Assembly (NCBI GenBank): GCA_017794925.1
Contig: CP051238.1
Location: 408,934-472,933 of the forward strand
Source: Aestuariibacter sp.
GTDB taxonomy: Bacteria; Pseudomonadota; Gammaproteobacteria; Enterobacterales; Alteromonadaceae
Length of the DNA stretch: 64,000 nucleotides
Direction: 5' to 3'
Shown here: in pieces, positions 27,678 through 36,465 of the stretch
Layout of the letters: each line of letters begins with the position of its first letter
Position numbering within the stretch: the stretch's first letter is position 1
Position numbers and translations under genes: made by a program
Notes under the pieces: model-generated
What the model saw: the letters and a program-made list of their open reading frames with translations, nothing else
What the model was told of the DNA's origin: nothing
Databases searched by the model: none

Positions 27678-29018
27678 TTAAACGCATTTTCGGCGCGTTA
27701 ACCACTGTTTAAGCGCCAAGGCACTCTGTTTCGGAACACGCTGTTGCGTGTCATAGTCTACATACACAATCCCAAACCGCTTCAGATACCCTTCAGCCCA
27801 TTCAAAATTATCCAGTAAACTCCACACAAAATAGGCCGTTACATTTACCCCTGCTTCCATCGCTTCAGCGACAGCGTTCATGTGATCCTGTAAATACTGA
27901 ACGCGAACCGGGTCATCAACCTCGCCATTTATCAGCGCGTCATCACAAGCCATGCCATTTTCGGTGATTTGCACTGGTGGTAAATCATAATCACGGTGCA
28001 GCTGTAATAGCAAGTCCCTTAAAGCATTAGGAAATATTTCCCATCCCATCGCTGATACCGGCTTACCTTTAGCAGGAGGCAAAATATCGAAATAATCTTG
28101 ACTACATTCTTTTACGAACGACCTGGTGTAATAGTTTACGCCCAAATAGTCGATAGGCGCGCTGATCAATGCTAAGTCGCCTTCATGGACTTCAGGCCGT
28201 TCTTCTTCGGGTAGCGACGCTAAGATATCCGGGTAACAGCCCGCAAGTACAGGGCGAACATACCAGTCGTTGTGATGATCATGGGCTAGCTTTGCGGCCG
28301 TTTGATCGTTTTCAGAAAGGCTCGCAGCATAGTAAGGCGTGAAGTTGAGGACAATTCCGCTAGTTACATCAGGTGCATTCCTGCGTAAAACCTGCATTGC
28401 CATGCCATGTGCCAGTAACAGGTTATGCGCCGCTTTTTTGCCGTATTGCTTACCTACCTTCCCTGGCGCGTGCACGCCCAATTCGTAGCCCAGGTACGCG
28501 CTGCAAAACGGTTCATTAAGTGTAGCGTAGCAATCCACCAGTCCGCTAAATGCTTTACTAACAACGTCGACATATTCCGCAAACTCACTGGCTGTTTGTC
28601 GATTGAGCCAGCCCCCCTGCTCTTCCAGGTATTCAGGGAGATCCCAGTGATAAAGGGTTACATACGCCTTCAGCCCTCTTTCTTTCAAGCCATTGAGTAG
28701 CGCGACGTAAAATGCCAGACCATCCTGATTCACGCTACCGCAGGCCTTTATTACACGGGGCCAGCTTACTGAAAAGCGGTATGCATCAAAGCCTAACGAA
28801 GCGACTAAATCAACGTCCTCACGCCACTTCGATATATGGTCACACGCTATTGCGCCATCTGAGCCATCTTTAACCGCCCCAGGCTTTGTACAAAATGTAT
28901 CCCATATACTGGCTTCACGCCCTTCACGCCCCCCTTCTATCTGAAAGGAAGATGTCGCTACGCCTACTGGGAAAAAATCTGAGTTCAGTCTCTGATCTAT
29001 CTTAAGAGTTTTAGCCAT
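27678..29018 (-). CDS. Family 1 glycoside hydrolase (beta-glucosidase)
   Basis: This 446-residue cytoplasmic GH1 starts at ATG 29018 with AAGG 8 bases upstream; a GTG at 29036 is less likely. Catalytic acid/base Glu169 lies in TLNEPFC and the nucleophile Glu353 in ITENGMA. The sugar-binding W-x-S-L-x-D-N-F-E-W near the end (VWSLLDNFEWAEGY) is also present. There is no signal peptide. GH1 enzymes release glucose from cellobiose, laminaribiose and related glucosides, consistent with the GPH symporter downstream. It is the first gene of the LacI-regulated unit. Confidence 0.95.
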   Translation of the reverse strand: MAKTLKIDQRLNSDFFPVGVATSSFQIEGGREGREASIWDTFCTKPGAVKDGSDGAIACDHISKWREDVDLVASLGFDAYRFSVSWPRVIKACGSVNQDGLAFYVALLNGLKERGLKAYVTLYHWDLPEYLEEQGGWLNRQTASEFAEYVDVVSKAFSGLVDCYATLNEPFCSAYLGYELGVHAPGKVGKQYGKKAAHNLLLAHGMAMQVLRRNAPDVTSGIVLNFTPYYAASLSENDQTAAKLAHDHHNDWYVRPVLAGCYPDILASLPEEERPEVHEGDLALISAPIDYLGVNYYTRSFVKECSQDYFDILPPAKGKPVSAMGWEIFPNALRDLLLQLHRDYDLPPVQITENGMACDDALINGEVDDPVRVQYLQDHMNAVAEAMEAGVNVTAYFVWSLLDNFEWAEGYLKRFGIVYVDYDTQQRVPKQSALALKQWLTRRKCV

Positions 29019-29103
29019 GGGAAACGCCTTACACACATATACAAAGTTTTGCTTAGCTTTTGCGGGTGATTATTCGAATAGATTTAAAGGAACCAAATCC
29101 AAT

Positions 29104-29117
29104 TGTAAGCGCTTTCA
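29104..29117. promoter_or_regulatory. LacI-family operator 1 (upstream of GH1)
   Basis: TGTAAGCGCTTTCA is a near-palindrome centred on AAGCGCTT, 86 bases upstream of the GH1 start on the minus strand. It shares TGTAAGCGCT with two other sites in the same intergenic region. Confidence 0.75.
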
Positions 29118-29180
29118 TTAAATATACAAGTTATTTACATTTTATTATGGATAAATTAACGACTCATAGACCAAATAACG

Positions 29181-29324
29181 TCAGGATTTTAGTAAATTAA
29201 GCCAAAATGCCAATTCGAGTGCGACACCAACGCCAATAATAACAAACGACCCTTCCTGAAATCCCAGGGTATAGCATGCTAACGCGCCTAGCAGGCAAGC
29301 AGCCAATACAATCCAACGTTTCAT
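29181..29324 (-). CDS. Tiny membrane protein (47 residues), unknown
   Basis: This minus-strand ORF starts at ATG 29324 and is too short for most callers. The product starts MKRWIVLAACLLGALACYTL. It has a first hydrophobic helix (about 4-20), a short polar turn (GFQEGS) and a second helix (about 27-44) ending FWLNLLKS. Hydrophobicity, a two-helix hairpin and a tidy stop support a real gene, but the ribosome binding site is weak (GGAAAC). It lies between the divergent sugar genes and upstream of GH1. Similar tiny proteins ending in an ELAFW motif occur in marine gammaproteobacteria as I recall them. Function unknown. Confidence 0.5.
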   Translation of the reverse strand: MKRWIVLAACLLGALACYTLGFQEGSFVIIGVGVALELAFWLNLLKS

Positions 29325-29452
29325 GCCAGTTTCCGATCAATAATGTGAATGATATCAGTATGAAAGTATTTAATATTTCTGTCTTTTCCAATTTGTAACA
29401 GCACATTACCTTGTACAGCTCACAGGAAGAAAAAAGCCTGTTAAATCATAAA

Positions 29453-29466
29453 TGTAAGCGCTATCA
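29453..29466. promoter_or_regulatory. LacI-family operator 2
   Basis: TGTAAGCGCTATCA lies between the tiny membrane protein gene and the FucP-type transporter, about 185 bases from operator 3. It could allow looping by a tetrameric repressor. Confidence 0.7.
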
Positions 29467-29620
29467 AACATACTCAACGCATGCTGTAACCCCGTCAATA
29501 AAAATGGTCATAAAAATCCGTGTAACAAATTGAAAAAAAGTAATTTTTACATCAATCCACACCAAGACTAAACATCGAAAAATACCAGCATTCAACGTTG
29601 CTTCACCTTTGAATACACAC

Positions 29621-29685
29621 AATCTCACAACAAAAATGTAAGCGCTTGCATTTTCGTATAATCGCCCTATAATCTCACAACAAAA
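29621..29685 (+). repeat. 15-bp direct repeat flanking the transporter promoter
   Basis: AATCTCACAACAAAA occurs at 29621-29635 and again, identically, at 29671-29685, exactly 50 bases apart (about five helical turns). Operator 3 and the -10 element lie between the copies. It could be a second regulator's site or a leftover duplication. Confidence 0.6.
29637..29662 (+). promoter_or_regulatory. LacI-family operator 3 overlapping the transporter promoter
   Basis: TGTAAGCGCTTGCA (29637-29650) is followed 6 bases later by a perfect TATAAT (29657-29662). The operator covers the spacer between -35 and -10, so bound repressor would block RNA polymerase. The start site would be near 29669, about 80 bases before the transporter gene. 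Confidence 0.75.
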
Positions 29686-29749
29686 TATTAACATTCCAAC
29701 TCATCAGCATGAGATTGGGTTTCGTATATTGCAATCAGGGCACAACGCT

Positions 29750-30991
29750 ATGTCTATGCCATCAGCATCAACAACAACCGGGCAATCAGCCCCGCTGACC
29801 ATGTCTACACTGGTCAGCCTGACATCACTGTTTTTCATGTGGGGATTCATTACCGCTATGAACGACATCCTGATCCCACACCTCAAAGCCTTGTTTGAAC
29901 TGAACTTTACGCAAGCTATGCTGGTGCAATTTTGCTTCTTTGGCGCTTATTTTTTAGTGTCAGTTCCGGCAGGCAAGCTAGTTAGCCGGGTTGGGTACAA
30001 GAAAGGGATCATGGCCGGATTACTCGCTGCGGCGGTTGGCTGTCTCATGTTTATTCCGTCGGCCAACCTGGCACAATACTGGATGTTTTTGTTAGCACTA
30101 TTTGTGTTAGCAGGCGGCATCACTGTATTGCAGGTAGCAGCGAACCCACTTGTGACCATTATGGGTAACCCTGATACTGCCTCTAGCCGACTGACTATGA
30201 CCCAGGCTTTCAACTCGTTGGGCACAACGATAGCCCCTATTATCGGTGGTGTATTGATATTCTCTGCACATAGCGCCACCAATGCGCAGGCGGACGCGGA
30301 GTCCGTCATCGTACCTTACCTGGCGTTGGCCATTATACTAGCGGTTATGGCACTGCTAACACGTCGCCTCAACCTGCCGGCTGAGGCACAACCAACACAA
30401 CTGGACGACAGTCAGGCTTCTACCGTATTACACCACCGCCACTTGAAATTTGGCGTAATCGGCATCTTTGTTTATGTCGGTGCAGAAGTATCCATTGGTA
30501 GTTTTCTTGTAAATTATTTTGGCTCCGCACATGTGCTTTCTATGCCGGAAAGTCAGGCGGCAGCTTATATTGCCTACTATTGGGGTGGTGCAATGGTAGG
30601 CCGATTTATTGGCGCAGCGCTAATGCAGCGTATTCAACCTGGTGTGTTACTCGGCTTTAACAGCCTGGCCTCTGTGGTGCTCATTGTGACGTCCGTGCTC
30701 ACAAATGGTGATATCGCTATGTGGTCTATGCTGGCTGTCGGTTTGTGTAACTCAATCATGTTCCCAACAATATTCAGCCTGGCGCTGAAAGGATTGGGTG
30801 AACAAACTGCAAAGGCATCCGGTTTACTATGCCTGGCTATCGTTGGCGGTGCGCTAATTCCTTTAGTCCAAGGTGTCCTGGCAGACACCCTTGGTTTAAC
30901 CCTGTCATTTTTACTACCTGCTATTTGCTATCTGTATATCGGTTTTTATGGCCTGAAAGGTTCAAAACCTGATCTACAGACTGGAGAATAA
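29750..30991 (+). CDS. FucP/GluP-type MFS sugar transporter
   Basis: I take ATG 29750 (413 residues), preceded by AGGG, over an upstream TTG. About twelve helices are present. The signature [19 protein letters not shown] near residue 25-43 is typical of the fucose/glucose-galactose:H+ symporter family, as is the long NPLVTIMGN segment. It would import monosaccharide, most likely the glucose set free by the GH3 lipoprotein encoded 2 bases downstream. The gene is controlled by the promoter and operator at 29637-29662. Confidence 0.93.
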   Translation: MSMPSASTTTGQSAPLTMSTLVSLTSLFFMWGFITAMNDILIPHLKALFELNFTQAMLVQFCFFGAYFLVSVPAGKLVSRVGYKKGIMAGLLAAAVGCLMFIPSANLAQYWMFLLALFVLAGGITVLQVAANPLVTIMGNPDTASSRLTMTQAFNSLGTTIAPIIGGVLIFSAHSATNAQADAESVIVPYLALAIILAVMALLTRRLNLPAEAQPTQLDDSQASTVLHHRHLKFGVIGIFVYVGAEVSIGSFLVNYFGSAHVLSMPESQAAAYIAYYWGGAMVGRFIGAALMQRIQPGVLLGFNSLASVVLIVTSVLTNGDIAMWSMLAVGLCNSIMFPTIFSLALKGLGEQTAKASGLLCLAIVGGALIPLVQGVLADTLGLTLSFLLPAICYLYIGFYGLKGSKPDLQTGE

Positions 30992-30993
30992 CC

Positions 30994-33501
30994 ATGCAAA
31001 AACGTTTAGCCATTTCGGTTGCAGCGGCTTTTGGCGCGCTGTTGTTGGGCGCTTGTTCCAGTAACAACGAAACTCGTTCAGCTTCGAGCACTGCAGCAGT
31101 ACCAGATTACTGGCCTAACATACAATCGCCTATCGCTAAATCAGATGACGTTGAAAAGAAAGTCTCTGACATTATGGCCAATATGACCATAAAGCAAAAA
31201 GTTGCACAAATTATTCAGCCCGAGATACGCGATGTTACTGTAGAAGACATGCGTGAATATGGGTTTGGTTCCTACCTGAACGGTGGAGGTTCGTTTCCAA
31301 ACAACAATAAGCATGCCACGCCGGAAGAGTGGATAGCTTTAGCAGAAGCCATGTATCAGGCATCGGTTGACGATAGTCTGGATGGAAGCAGTATTCCAAC
31401 GATGTGGGGAACTGATGCGGTTCACGGTCACAACAACGTGATTGGCGCAACGTTGTTCCCGCATAACATAGGCTTAGGCGCAATGCGCGACCCAGCCCTA
31501 ATCGAAAAGATCGCCAATGCCACGGCAAGGGAAGTACGAGCAACCGGAATCGACTGGATTTTTGCTCCTACCGTGGCTGCAGCAAGAGACGACCGCTGGG
31601 GCCGCACGTATGAAAGCTATTCTGAAGATCCAGAGGTAGTTGGAGCCTATGCACGAGCTATTGTTACCGGTTTACAAGGTGATATTAGCGACGGCAATAT
31701 TGATGACCAGCACGTCATTTCCACGGTAAAGCATTTTGTCGGTGACGGTGGCACAGAACAAGGTGACGACCAGGGCAACAACATTGCCGATGAGGAAACA
31801 CTGTTTCGCATTCATGCTCAGGGTTATGTAGAAGGTCTGGGAGCGGGATCTCAATCAGTAATGGCGTCTTTTAACAGCTGGCATGGCGAAAAGCTACACG
31901 GAAATAAGTACTTACTAACTGATGTTCTCAAGGACAAAATGGGCTTCGACGGCTTTGTGGTAGGTGACTGGAATGGTCATGGTCAAATCGAAGGATGCTC
32001 CAATGACAACTGCCCACAAGCCCTGCTCGCTGGCCTTGATGTTTACATGGCTCCCACGCCTACCTGGAAACCGTTGTTCAACAATCTGGTTGCTCAGGTT
32101 GAAAGCGGTGAAATCCCAATGTCACGCCTGGATGATGCGGTACGTCGCGTGCTGCGGGTAAAAGTGCGAGTAGGACTGTTTGACCTGCCTTCGCCAGCAA
32201 ATCGCAGTTTGTCGGGAGATCGGTCTATTATCGGCCATCCGGATCACCGGGCAGTCGCGCGTGAAGCCGTGCGTAAATCACTGGTTATGTTGAAAAATAA
32301 CAATAATTTACTGCCAATAGAACCAAACAGTAGAGTGCTTGTAGCTGGCGATGGTGCGCACAATATTGGTAAGCAATCTGGTGGCTGGACCATCACCTGG
32401 CAGGGTACCGGCAATGAAAACAGTGACTTTCCTGATGCGTCTTCAATTTATCAGGGCATTGAGCAGGTGGTCACAGCCGCCGGTGGTAGCGCTGAGTTAA
32501 GTGTCGACGGCAGCTTCAACGAAAAACCCGATGTTGCCATCGTCGTTTTTGGTGAAAACCCTTACGCAGAAGGCAACGGCGACATTGCAAATGTCGAATA
32601 CCAACGCGGCGAGAAGCGCGATTTGGCGATGCTGAAACAGCTTAAAGCGGCAGGTATTCCTGTTGTTGGTGTGTTCATCACTGGCAGACCGCTATGGGTT
32701 AATCCGGAAATAAACGCCACTGATGCCTTTGTCGTGGCGTGGTTACCCGGATCAGAAGGACAAGGGGTAGCTGACGTGTTGTTTACCAACACAAACGGCG
32801 AAGTTGCATATCCGATGCAAGGCAAATTGTCATTTACCTGGCCTTCCACACCATACCAAAACCCCATTAATCGTGGTGACGGTAAAACGCCTCAGTTTGA
32901 ATATGGCTTCGGGTTAACCTATGCCGACAGCAAAAACCTTCCGGTACTTAATGAAACCGTTGAAGCTGACAGTAGCGAAGCCGCGGACCACATTATCTTC
33001 CAGCAAAGCGTGCAGGCCCCATGGCAACTGGTTGCACGGGTAAGTAAAGACTCAGGAACGATGAACAGCAACGTACTGACTGTTGGCGATGTGACCATTC
33101 GCACAGCAGATCGACTGGTGCAGGAAGATACCTTGTTAATGCAATTTGCTGGAAACCAGGCCAAAGTCCATTTCTTTGCGCCATTCCCGGTAGACTTACT
33201 CGACTTTACGACCCCCAACTCCGCATTGGCATTTGACCTGAAATTCCAGCCTGATTCGGACATTCAGATGGGTATTGAGTGTGGTGATAATTGCGCAGGC
33301 ATGGTGCCGCTTAATGACTTTGCTGTCGATACCAGTGATTGGCAATCTGTGGAAATTCCGACTAAGTGTCTTATTGAGGCAGGAGCAAATATGAAAGAAG
33401 TATACGCCCCGCTCAGCCTATCAGCTAAAAGCACCACCGAGTTGTCTCTGTCAAATATCAGACTGACACAACACGGGCAACCAACCACACACTGTCCTTA
33501 A
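30994..33501 (+). CDS. Family 3 glycoside hydrolase lipoprotein (exo-beta-glucan glucohydrolase, ExoP-like)
   Basis: This 835-residue protein has lipobox LLGAC (lipid on Cys21), so it is anchored in an envelope membrane. It contains the GH3 barrel (about 55-390) with nucleophile Asp325 in VVGDWNGHG, the GH3 C-terminal sandwich (about 415-640; KSLVMLKNNNNLLP, GENPYAEGNGD), and an extra C-terminal beta domain (about 665-830) as in ExoP-type enzymes. It would remove glucose from beta-1,3/1,4-glucan oligosaccharides at the cell surface or in the periplasm. It starts 2 bases after the transporter, so both are coexpressed. Confidence 0.94.
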   Translation: MQKRLAISVAAAFGALLLGACSSNNETRSASSTAAVPDYWPNIQSPIAKSDDVEKKVSDIMANMTIKQKVAQIIQPEIRDVTVEDMREYGFGSYLNGGGSFPNNNKHATPEEWIALAEAMYQASVDDSLDGSSIPTMWGTDAVHGHNNVIGATLFPHNIGLGAMRDPALIEKIANATAREVRATGIDWIFAPTVAAARDDRWGRTYESYSEDPEVVGAYARAIVTGLQGDISDGNIDDQHVISTVKHFVGDGGTEQGDDQGNNIADEETLFRIHAQGYVEGLGAGSQSVMASFNSWHGEKLHGNKYLLTDVLKDKMGFDGFVVGDWNGHGQIEGCSNDNCPQALLAGLDVYMAPTPTWKPLFNNLVAQVESGEIPMSRLDDAVRRVLRVKVRVGLFDLPSPANRSLSGDRSIIGHPDHRAVAREAVRKSLVMLKNNNNLLPIEPNSRVLVAGDGAHNIGKQSGGWTITWQGTGNENSDFPDASSIYQGIEQVVTAAGGSAELSVDGSFNEKPDVAIVVFGENPYAEGNGDIANVEYQRGEKRDLAMLKQLKAAGIPVVGVFITGRPLWVNPEINATDAFVVAWLPGSEGQGVADVLFTNTNGEVAYPMQGKLSFTWPSTPYQNPINRGDGKTPQFEYGFGLTYADSKNLPVLNETVEADSSEAADHIIFQQSVQAPWQLVARVSKDSGTMNSNVLTVGDVTIRTADRLVQEDTLLMQFAGNQAKVHFFAPFPVDLLDFTTPNSALAFDLKFQPDSDIQMGIECGDNCAGMVPLNDFAVDTSDWQSVEIPTKCLIEAGANMKEVYAPLSLSAKSTTELSLSNIRLTQHGQPTTHCP

Positions 33502-33555
33502 GTTTTCATGTGCCCGGTGGCCATTGAGAGACCCTCTTGGCCATCTCCCAACCCG

Positions 33556-33591
33556 GCGGCGGTATTTGTGTGTTCAGGCCGCCGCTTTTTT
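33556..33591. terminator. Terminator between GH3 and the convergent DUF442 gene
   Basis: GCGGCGG (33556-33562) pairs with CCGCCGC (33579-33585), followed on the plus strand by TTTTTTAT. It ends the transporter-GH3 unit and overlaps the last codons of the convergent gene. Confidence 0.75.
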
Positions 33592-34014
33592 ATGTGTTAA
33601 TGCCGCGCAGTTCGCAAGCAGTGGTGCTACATCAATACCAGCCTCCATTAACCTCGACTGTAACCAAGTTTTACTGACTCCCGCCTTACATTCTGCCAGC
33701 GCCCACATGTGTGCTGCTCTCGTCCCTGTGCGGCACACACTGTGAATGGCATTGTTACAGCCGGCCAGGACTTTTGCGAACATCGCTACTTTTTCTGCCG
33801 GGTATTCGCCGCTTTTCACGGGGATATACACATACTCAAGGCCTGCCTTTTCTGCCATTGCCGCTAACTCACTATCGCTTACCTGGAGCGGTTCTTCGTT
33901 GTCCGGGCGAACGTTAACCAGTACGCCTACTCCTCGTTTCCTCAGCGCTTTAAGCGTATTTTCATCGATTGGGCCTGACACACTGAATTGTTCTGTAATC
34001 GTTCGAAGTTGCAT
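33574..34014 (-). CDS. DUF442 / beta-lactamase-hydrolase-like (BLH-type) sulfur protein
   Basis: This 146-residue protein starts at ATG 34014 with a perfect AGGAGG 5 bases upstream; a GTG at 34020 would lie inside that site. It is a single phosphatase-like domain with the active-site loop HSVCRTGTRAAH (Cys-x5-Arg), as in the DUF442 half of BLH proteins, which take part in H2S/persulfide handling together with ETHE1-like dioxygenases. It is the last gene of the operon persulfide dioxygenase-like, TauE, DUF442. The exact reaction (sulfurtransferase or thiosulfate-forming) cannot be read from the sequence. Confidence 0.85.
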   Translation of the reverse strand: MQLRTITEQFSVSGPIDENTLKALRKRGVGVLVNVRPDNEEPLQVSDSELAAMAEKAGLEYVYIPVKSGEYPAEKVAMFAKVLAGCNNAIHSVCRTGTRAAHMWALAECKAGVSKTWLQSRLMEAGIDVAPLLANCAALTHKKAAA

Positions 34015-34023
34015 AAACACCTC

Positions 34024-34782
34024 CTACAATAAGGTTTTAAGAGCTGAAATAAAGATTGCGATACCCATTACCACCAACACCATCCCAAATCCGCGTTTTA
34101 ATAGATGCTGTGGTAACGCCCCCGCCAAGTAGGTGCCAACCAGTGAACCAGCGGCGCCGACGCCAGCCATTACACCTATTAACATCCAGTTAAATGGCAA
34201 GTCCCCTGATTGCAAAAACAGCCAGGCATGTTTGCCAAAGCCAACCAGCGACTGCATCACAATAACCGCCAAACTGGTGCCAATAGCTTGTCGCATTGTG
34301 ACACCGGCTGTTGCTAATAACGCCGGCACAATCAGAAACCCGCCACCCACACCAACAAAACCTGCAACAACACCCACACAGATTGCCGCCACAGCAAGTT
34401 TCAGAACACTGACATTCGCCACGAACTCCGGTTTGTAGGGACGCAACATGAAGCTACTCGCTGCAAGCATTACTATGGAAAAAGCTGCGAGTTGAACAGT
34501 GCCATCAACATATTGCGAGAACAGTGCGCCCAGATACGTTCCCGCCATACTGGGAAACCCAAACCACCACACTTTTCGCCAGGCAATCAAACCTTCCCTG
34601 TGCAGCTTCCAGGCCCCTACCGCCGCAATACAGCCCACAATGAGCAACGACTCTGCAATTGCTACCTTGGGTGGTCGATCTAGCACGTACGTCAACAGTG
34701 GCACGGTAAGAATAGAGCCCCCTGAGCCCAATACTCCCAAGCTCAACCCAATCACTAATGCGCCAAGCAATACTGTCATCAT
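34024..34782 (-). CDS. TauE/SafE-family sulfite exporter
   Basis: This 252-residue protein has about eight helices in two inverted halves, each with the Gly-rich TauE motif (SLGVLGSGGSILTVPLL near the start; AGFVGVGGGFLIVPALL around residue 140). The family exports sulfite, sulfoacetate or related anions. Between the persulfide dioxygenase-like gene and the DUF442 gene it most likely removes sulfite made from persulfide. It lies 6 bases after the upstream gene. A second TauE protein is encoded at 50200-50964 in an unrelated context. Confidence 0.92.
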   Translation of the reverse strand: MMTVLLGALVIGLSLGVLGSGGSILTVPLLTYVLDRPPKVAIAESLLIVGCIAAVGAWKLHREGLIAWRKVWWFGFPSMAGTYLGALFSQYVDGTVQLAAFSIVMLAASSFMLRPYKPEFVANVSVLKLAVAAICVGVVAGFVGVGGGFLIVPALLATAGVTMRQAIGTSLAVIVMQSLVGFGKHAWLFLQSGDLPFNWMLIGVMAGVGAAGSLVGTYLAGALPQHLLKRGFGMVLVVMGIAIFISALKTLL

Positions 34783-34788
34783 GGGCGG

Positions 34789-35658
34789 TTACTTAGCCAC
34801 CGTCAGCGGGATTTTCAGATAGTGCTTTCCATTGTCTTCTGCTGGCGGAAGCAAGCCTGCGCGAATATTGATTTGAATTGCCGGCAACAGAAGTTTTGGG
34901 ACAGCCAGGCTTGCATCACGTTCCTCCCGCATTGCAACATAGTCAGCCTGACTCACACCGTCCTTTACGTGAATGTTGCTACGCCGCTGTTCAAACACCG
35001 ACGTTTCCCATGCAAACGTATCACGGTTGGGGCTTTTATAATCATGGCCCACAAACATACGGGTCGACTCTGGCAGCATCAGTAATTTGCGAATAGATTG
35101 GAAAAGCGTGTGCGCACTGCCATTTGGAAAGTCCGCTCGTGCCGTGCCGTAGTCAGGCATGAACAAGGTGTCACCAACGAATACCGAGTCCTCGATATAG
35201 TAGGACACACATGCCGGTGTATGACCCGGGGTATGCAACACCTCAATATCAAGGTGACCAAGACTGATGACTTCGCCGTCAGCAAATAACTGATCAAACT
35301 GGCTTCCATCAGAAGCAAAAGCGTCTTCCAGGTTGTAAATGGATTTGAATGTGGATTGGACGCGACGGATATGTTCGCCGATACCAATAAGGCCTCCCAG
35401 CTTATCCTTAAGATAAGGCGCAGCGGTGAGGTGGTCAGCATGGGCATGCGTTTCCAGGATCCATTCGGTATTTAAGCCATTTTTGTCAATGTAGCTGACA
35501 ATCTTGTCAGCAAACTCCGTTGACAAGGTGCCTGAGGCAGCATCGTAATCCATCACCGGATCGATAATAGCGCAGGCGTTTGTCGCCGGGTCAGTGACTA
35601 CGTAGGTCACGGTAAACGTGGGCTCGTGGAAAAAAGACGTGATCTGAATTTTGCTCAT
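34789..35658 (-). CDS. MBL-fold persulfide dioxygenase-like protein
   Basis: From ATG 35658 (AAGAGTG upstream) the product is 289 residues. The metal site motif THAHADH (about residue 70-76), a later GHTPACVSYY with metal His, VGDTLF with Asp, and GHDYKSP are those of the ETHE1/BLH type of metallo-beta-lactamase fold, which uses one iron to oxidise glutathione persulfide to sulfite. It lacks a fused rhodanese. It is the first gene of a three-gene sulfur operon whose sigma-54 promoter is at 35714-35729, matching a FisR-type activator encoded at 47625. Confidence 0.9.
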   Translation of the reverse strand: MSKIQITSFFHEPTFTVTYVVTDPATNACAIIDPVMDYDAASGTLSTEFADKIVSYIDKNGLNTEWILETHAHADHLTAAPYLKDKLGGLIGIGEHIRRVQSTFKSIYNLEDAFASDGSQFDQLFADGEVISLGHLDIEVLHTPGHTPACVSYYIEDSVFVGDTLFMPDYGTARADFPNGSAHTLFQSIRKLLMLPESTRMFVGHDYKSPNRDTFAWETSVFEQRRSNIHVKDGVSQADYVAMREERDASLAVPKLLLPAIQINIRAGLLPPAEDNGKHYLKIPLTVAK

Positions 35659-35713
35659 GCGACACTCTTGCCAGTTAAAAAATGAAATTTTGCACATTGC
35701 TTAACAAGTACAG

Positions 35714-35729
35714 AGCAAGAGGTTTGCCA
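35714..35729 (-). promoter_or_regulatory. Sigma-54 promoter of the persulfide operon
   Basis: On the minus strand TGGCAAACCTCTTGCT has TGGCA at -24, TTGCT at -12 and the exact GG-N10-GC spacing. The start site would be near 35703, 45 bases before the persulfide dioxygenase-like gene. A sigma-54 activator with FisR cysteine spacing is encoded at 47625-48929. Confidence 0.85.
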
Positions 35730-35753
35730 TGTTGATGGCATGAGGATGAGATT

Positions 35754-35781
35754 TAGCAGGTAAGGCTGGCCTTACCTGCTA
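35754..35781. terminator. Hairpin after the GNA1162 lipoprotein operon
   Basis: A perfect 12-bp stem (TAGCAGGTAAGG/CCTTACCTGCTA, loop CTGG) follows the last lipoprotein gene by 6 bases. No U-tract follows, so it may stop transcription inefficiently or protect the mRNA end. Confidence 0.6.
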
Positions 35782-35787
35782 ATAACG

Positions 35788-36465
35788 TTAACGACTACGC
35801 ACACGCCCGGTAGGATTCACCGGCTCTGCACCATCCTGACGATGTTGCGGATGATAAGGACCAACGGGAAGCTGACGAATAGCGCCACCATTTATGTCGC
35901 GCGCCAAGTCTATATACTGCGTAAAGGCTGTATTTAAGGCAGTGGCAATAATACTGACCAGTAAATCATTGGAATTTCCAGACGTTTCAACATTCAGTGT
36001 TTGCGCTTGCGACCAAATAGTTTGCGATGTCGTGGTAGAGACCAAAGTGAAATCCAACCCAACTGACACATTGCCACCAGTGATATAGTAGCTGGTATCC
36101 CACCGCACTATCGTGACGAACAGCACGGCATCAGCACCAAACAGGGCTTTAAACCGTGACGGCGTTATTTCCCGAAGTTGAGATCCATCGGTAATACCCT
36201 GTTCTTGAAACAATTGCTCCACCACGGGAATCGGCATCACGTAATACCCGGCTTCTGCCAATGGTGGTAACACTGTAGTCGCATATAATGCCGGTGCGTC
36301 CGCAGCGGTTGTCTGATTTATCGCAGGCACGACCAAAATACTTCTCACATTTTCTTCGTACATTAAAGGATAGGCGTCTTGCTTAGTATATTGGCGTGAT
36401 GTCGACTCACACCCCTGCATAGTTAGTAACACCAATGCGCCAAGTATCAGGTAGAGACGCTTCAC
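35788..36465 (-). CDS. GNA1162-family (DUF799) lipoprotein
   Basis: This 225-residue protein has lipobox TMQGC, lipidated at Cys19. The core carries the DUF799 patterns ILVVPAINQTTAADAPALYATTVLPPLAEAGYYVMP. These proteins belong to a conserved three-part lipoprotein unit (CsgG/HfaB-like, DUF4810, DUF799) first seen at NMB1162-1164 of meningococcus; the assembly may form an envelope complex. ATGA overlap with the DUF4810 gene shows translational coupling. It is the last gene of the operon, with a hairpin 6 bases after its stop. Confidence 0.85.
   Translation of the reverse strand: MKRLYLILGALVLLTMQGCESTSRQYTKQDAYPLMYEENVRSILVVPAINQTTAADAPALYATTVLPPLAEAGYYVMPIPVVEQLFQEQGITDGSQLREITPSRFKALFGADAVLFVTIVRWDTSYYITGGNVSVGLDFTLVSTTTSQTIWSQAQTLNVETSGNSNDLLVSIIATALNTAFTQYIDLARDINGGAIRQLPVGPYHPQHRQDGAEPVNPTGRVRSR

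Noticed and set aside
29464..29886. Minus-strand ORFs of 60-76 codons at 29464-29694 and 29704-29886
   Set aside because: They cover operators and the promoter of the transporter and have low-quality starts; no hydrophobic helix pattern.
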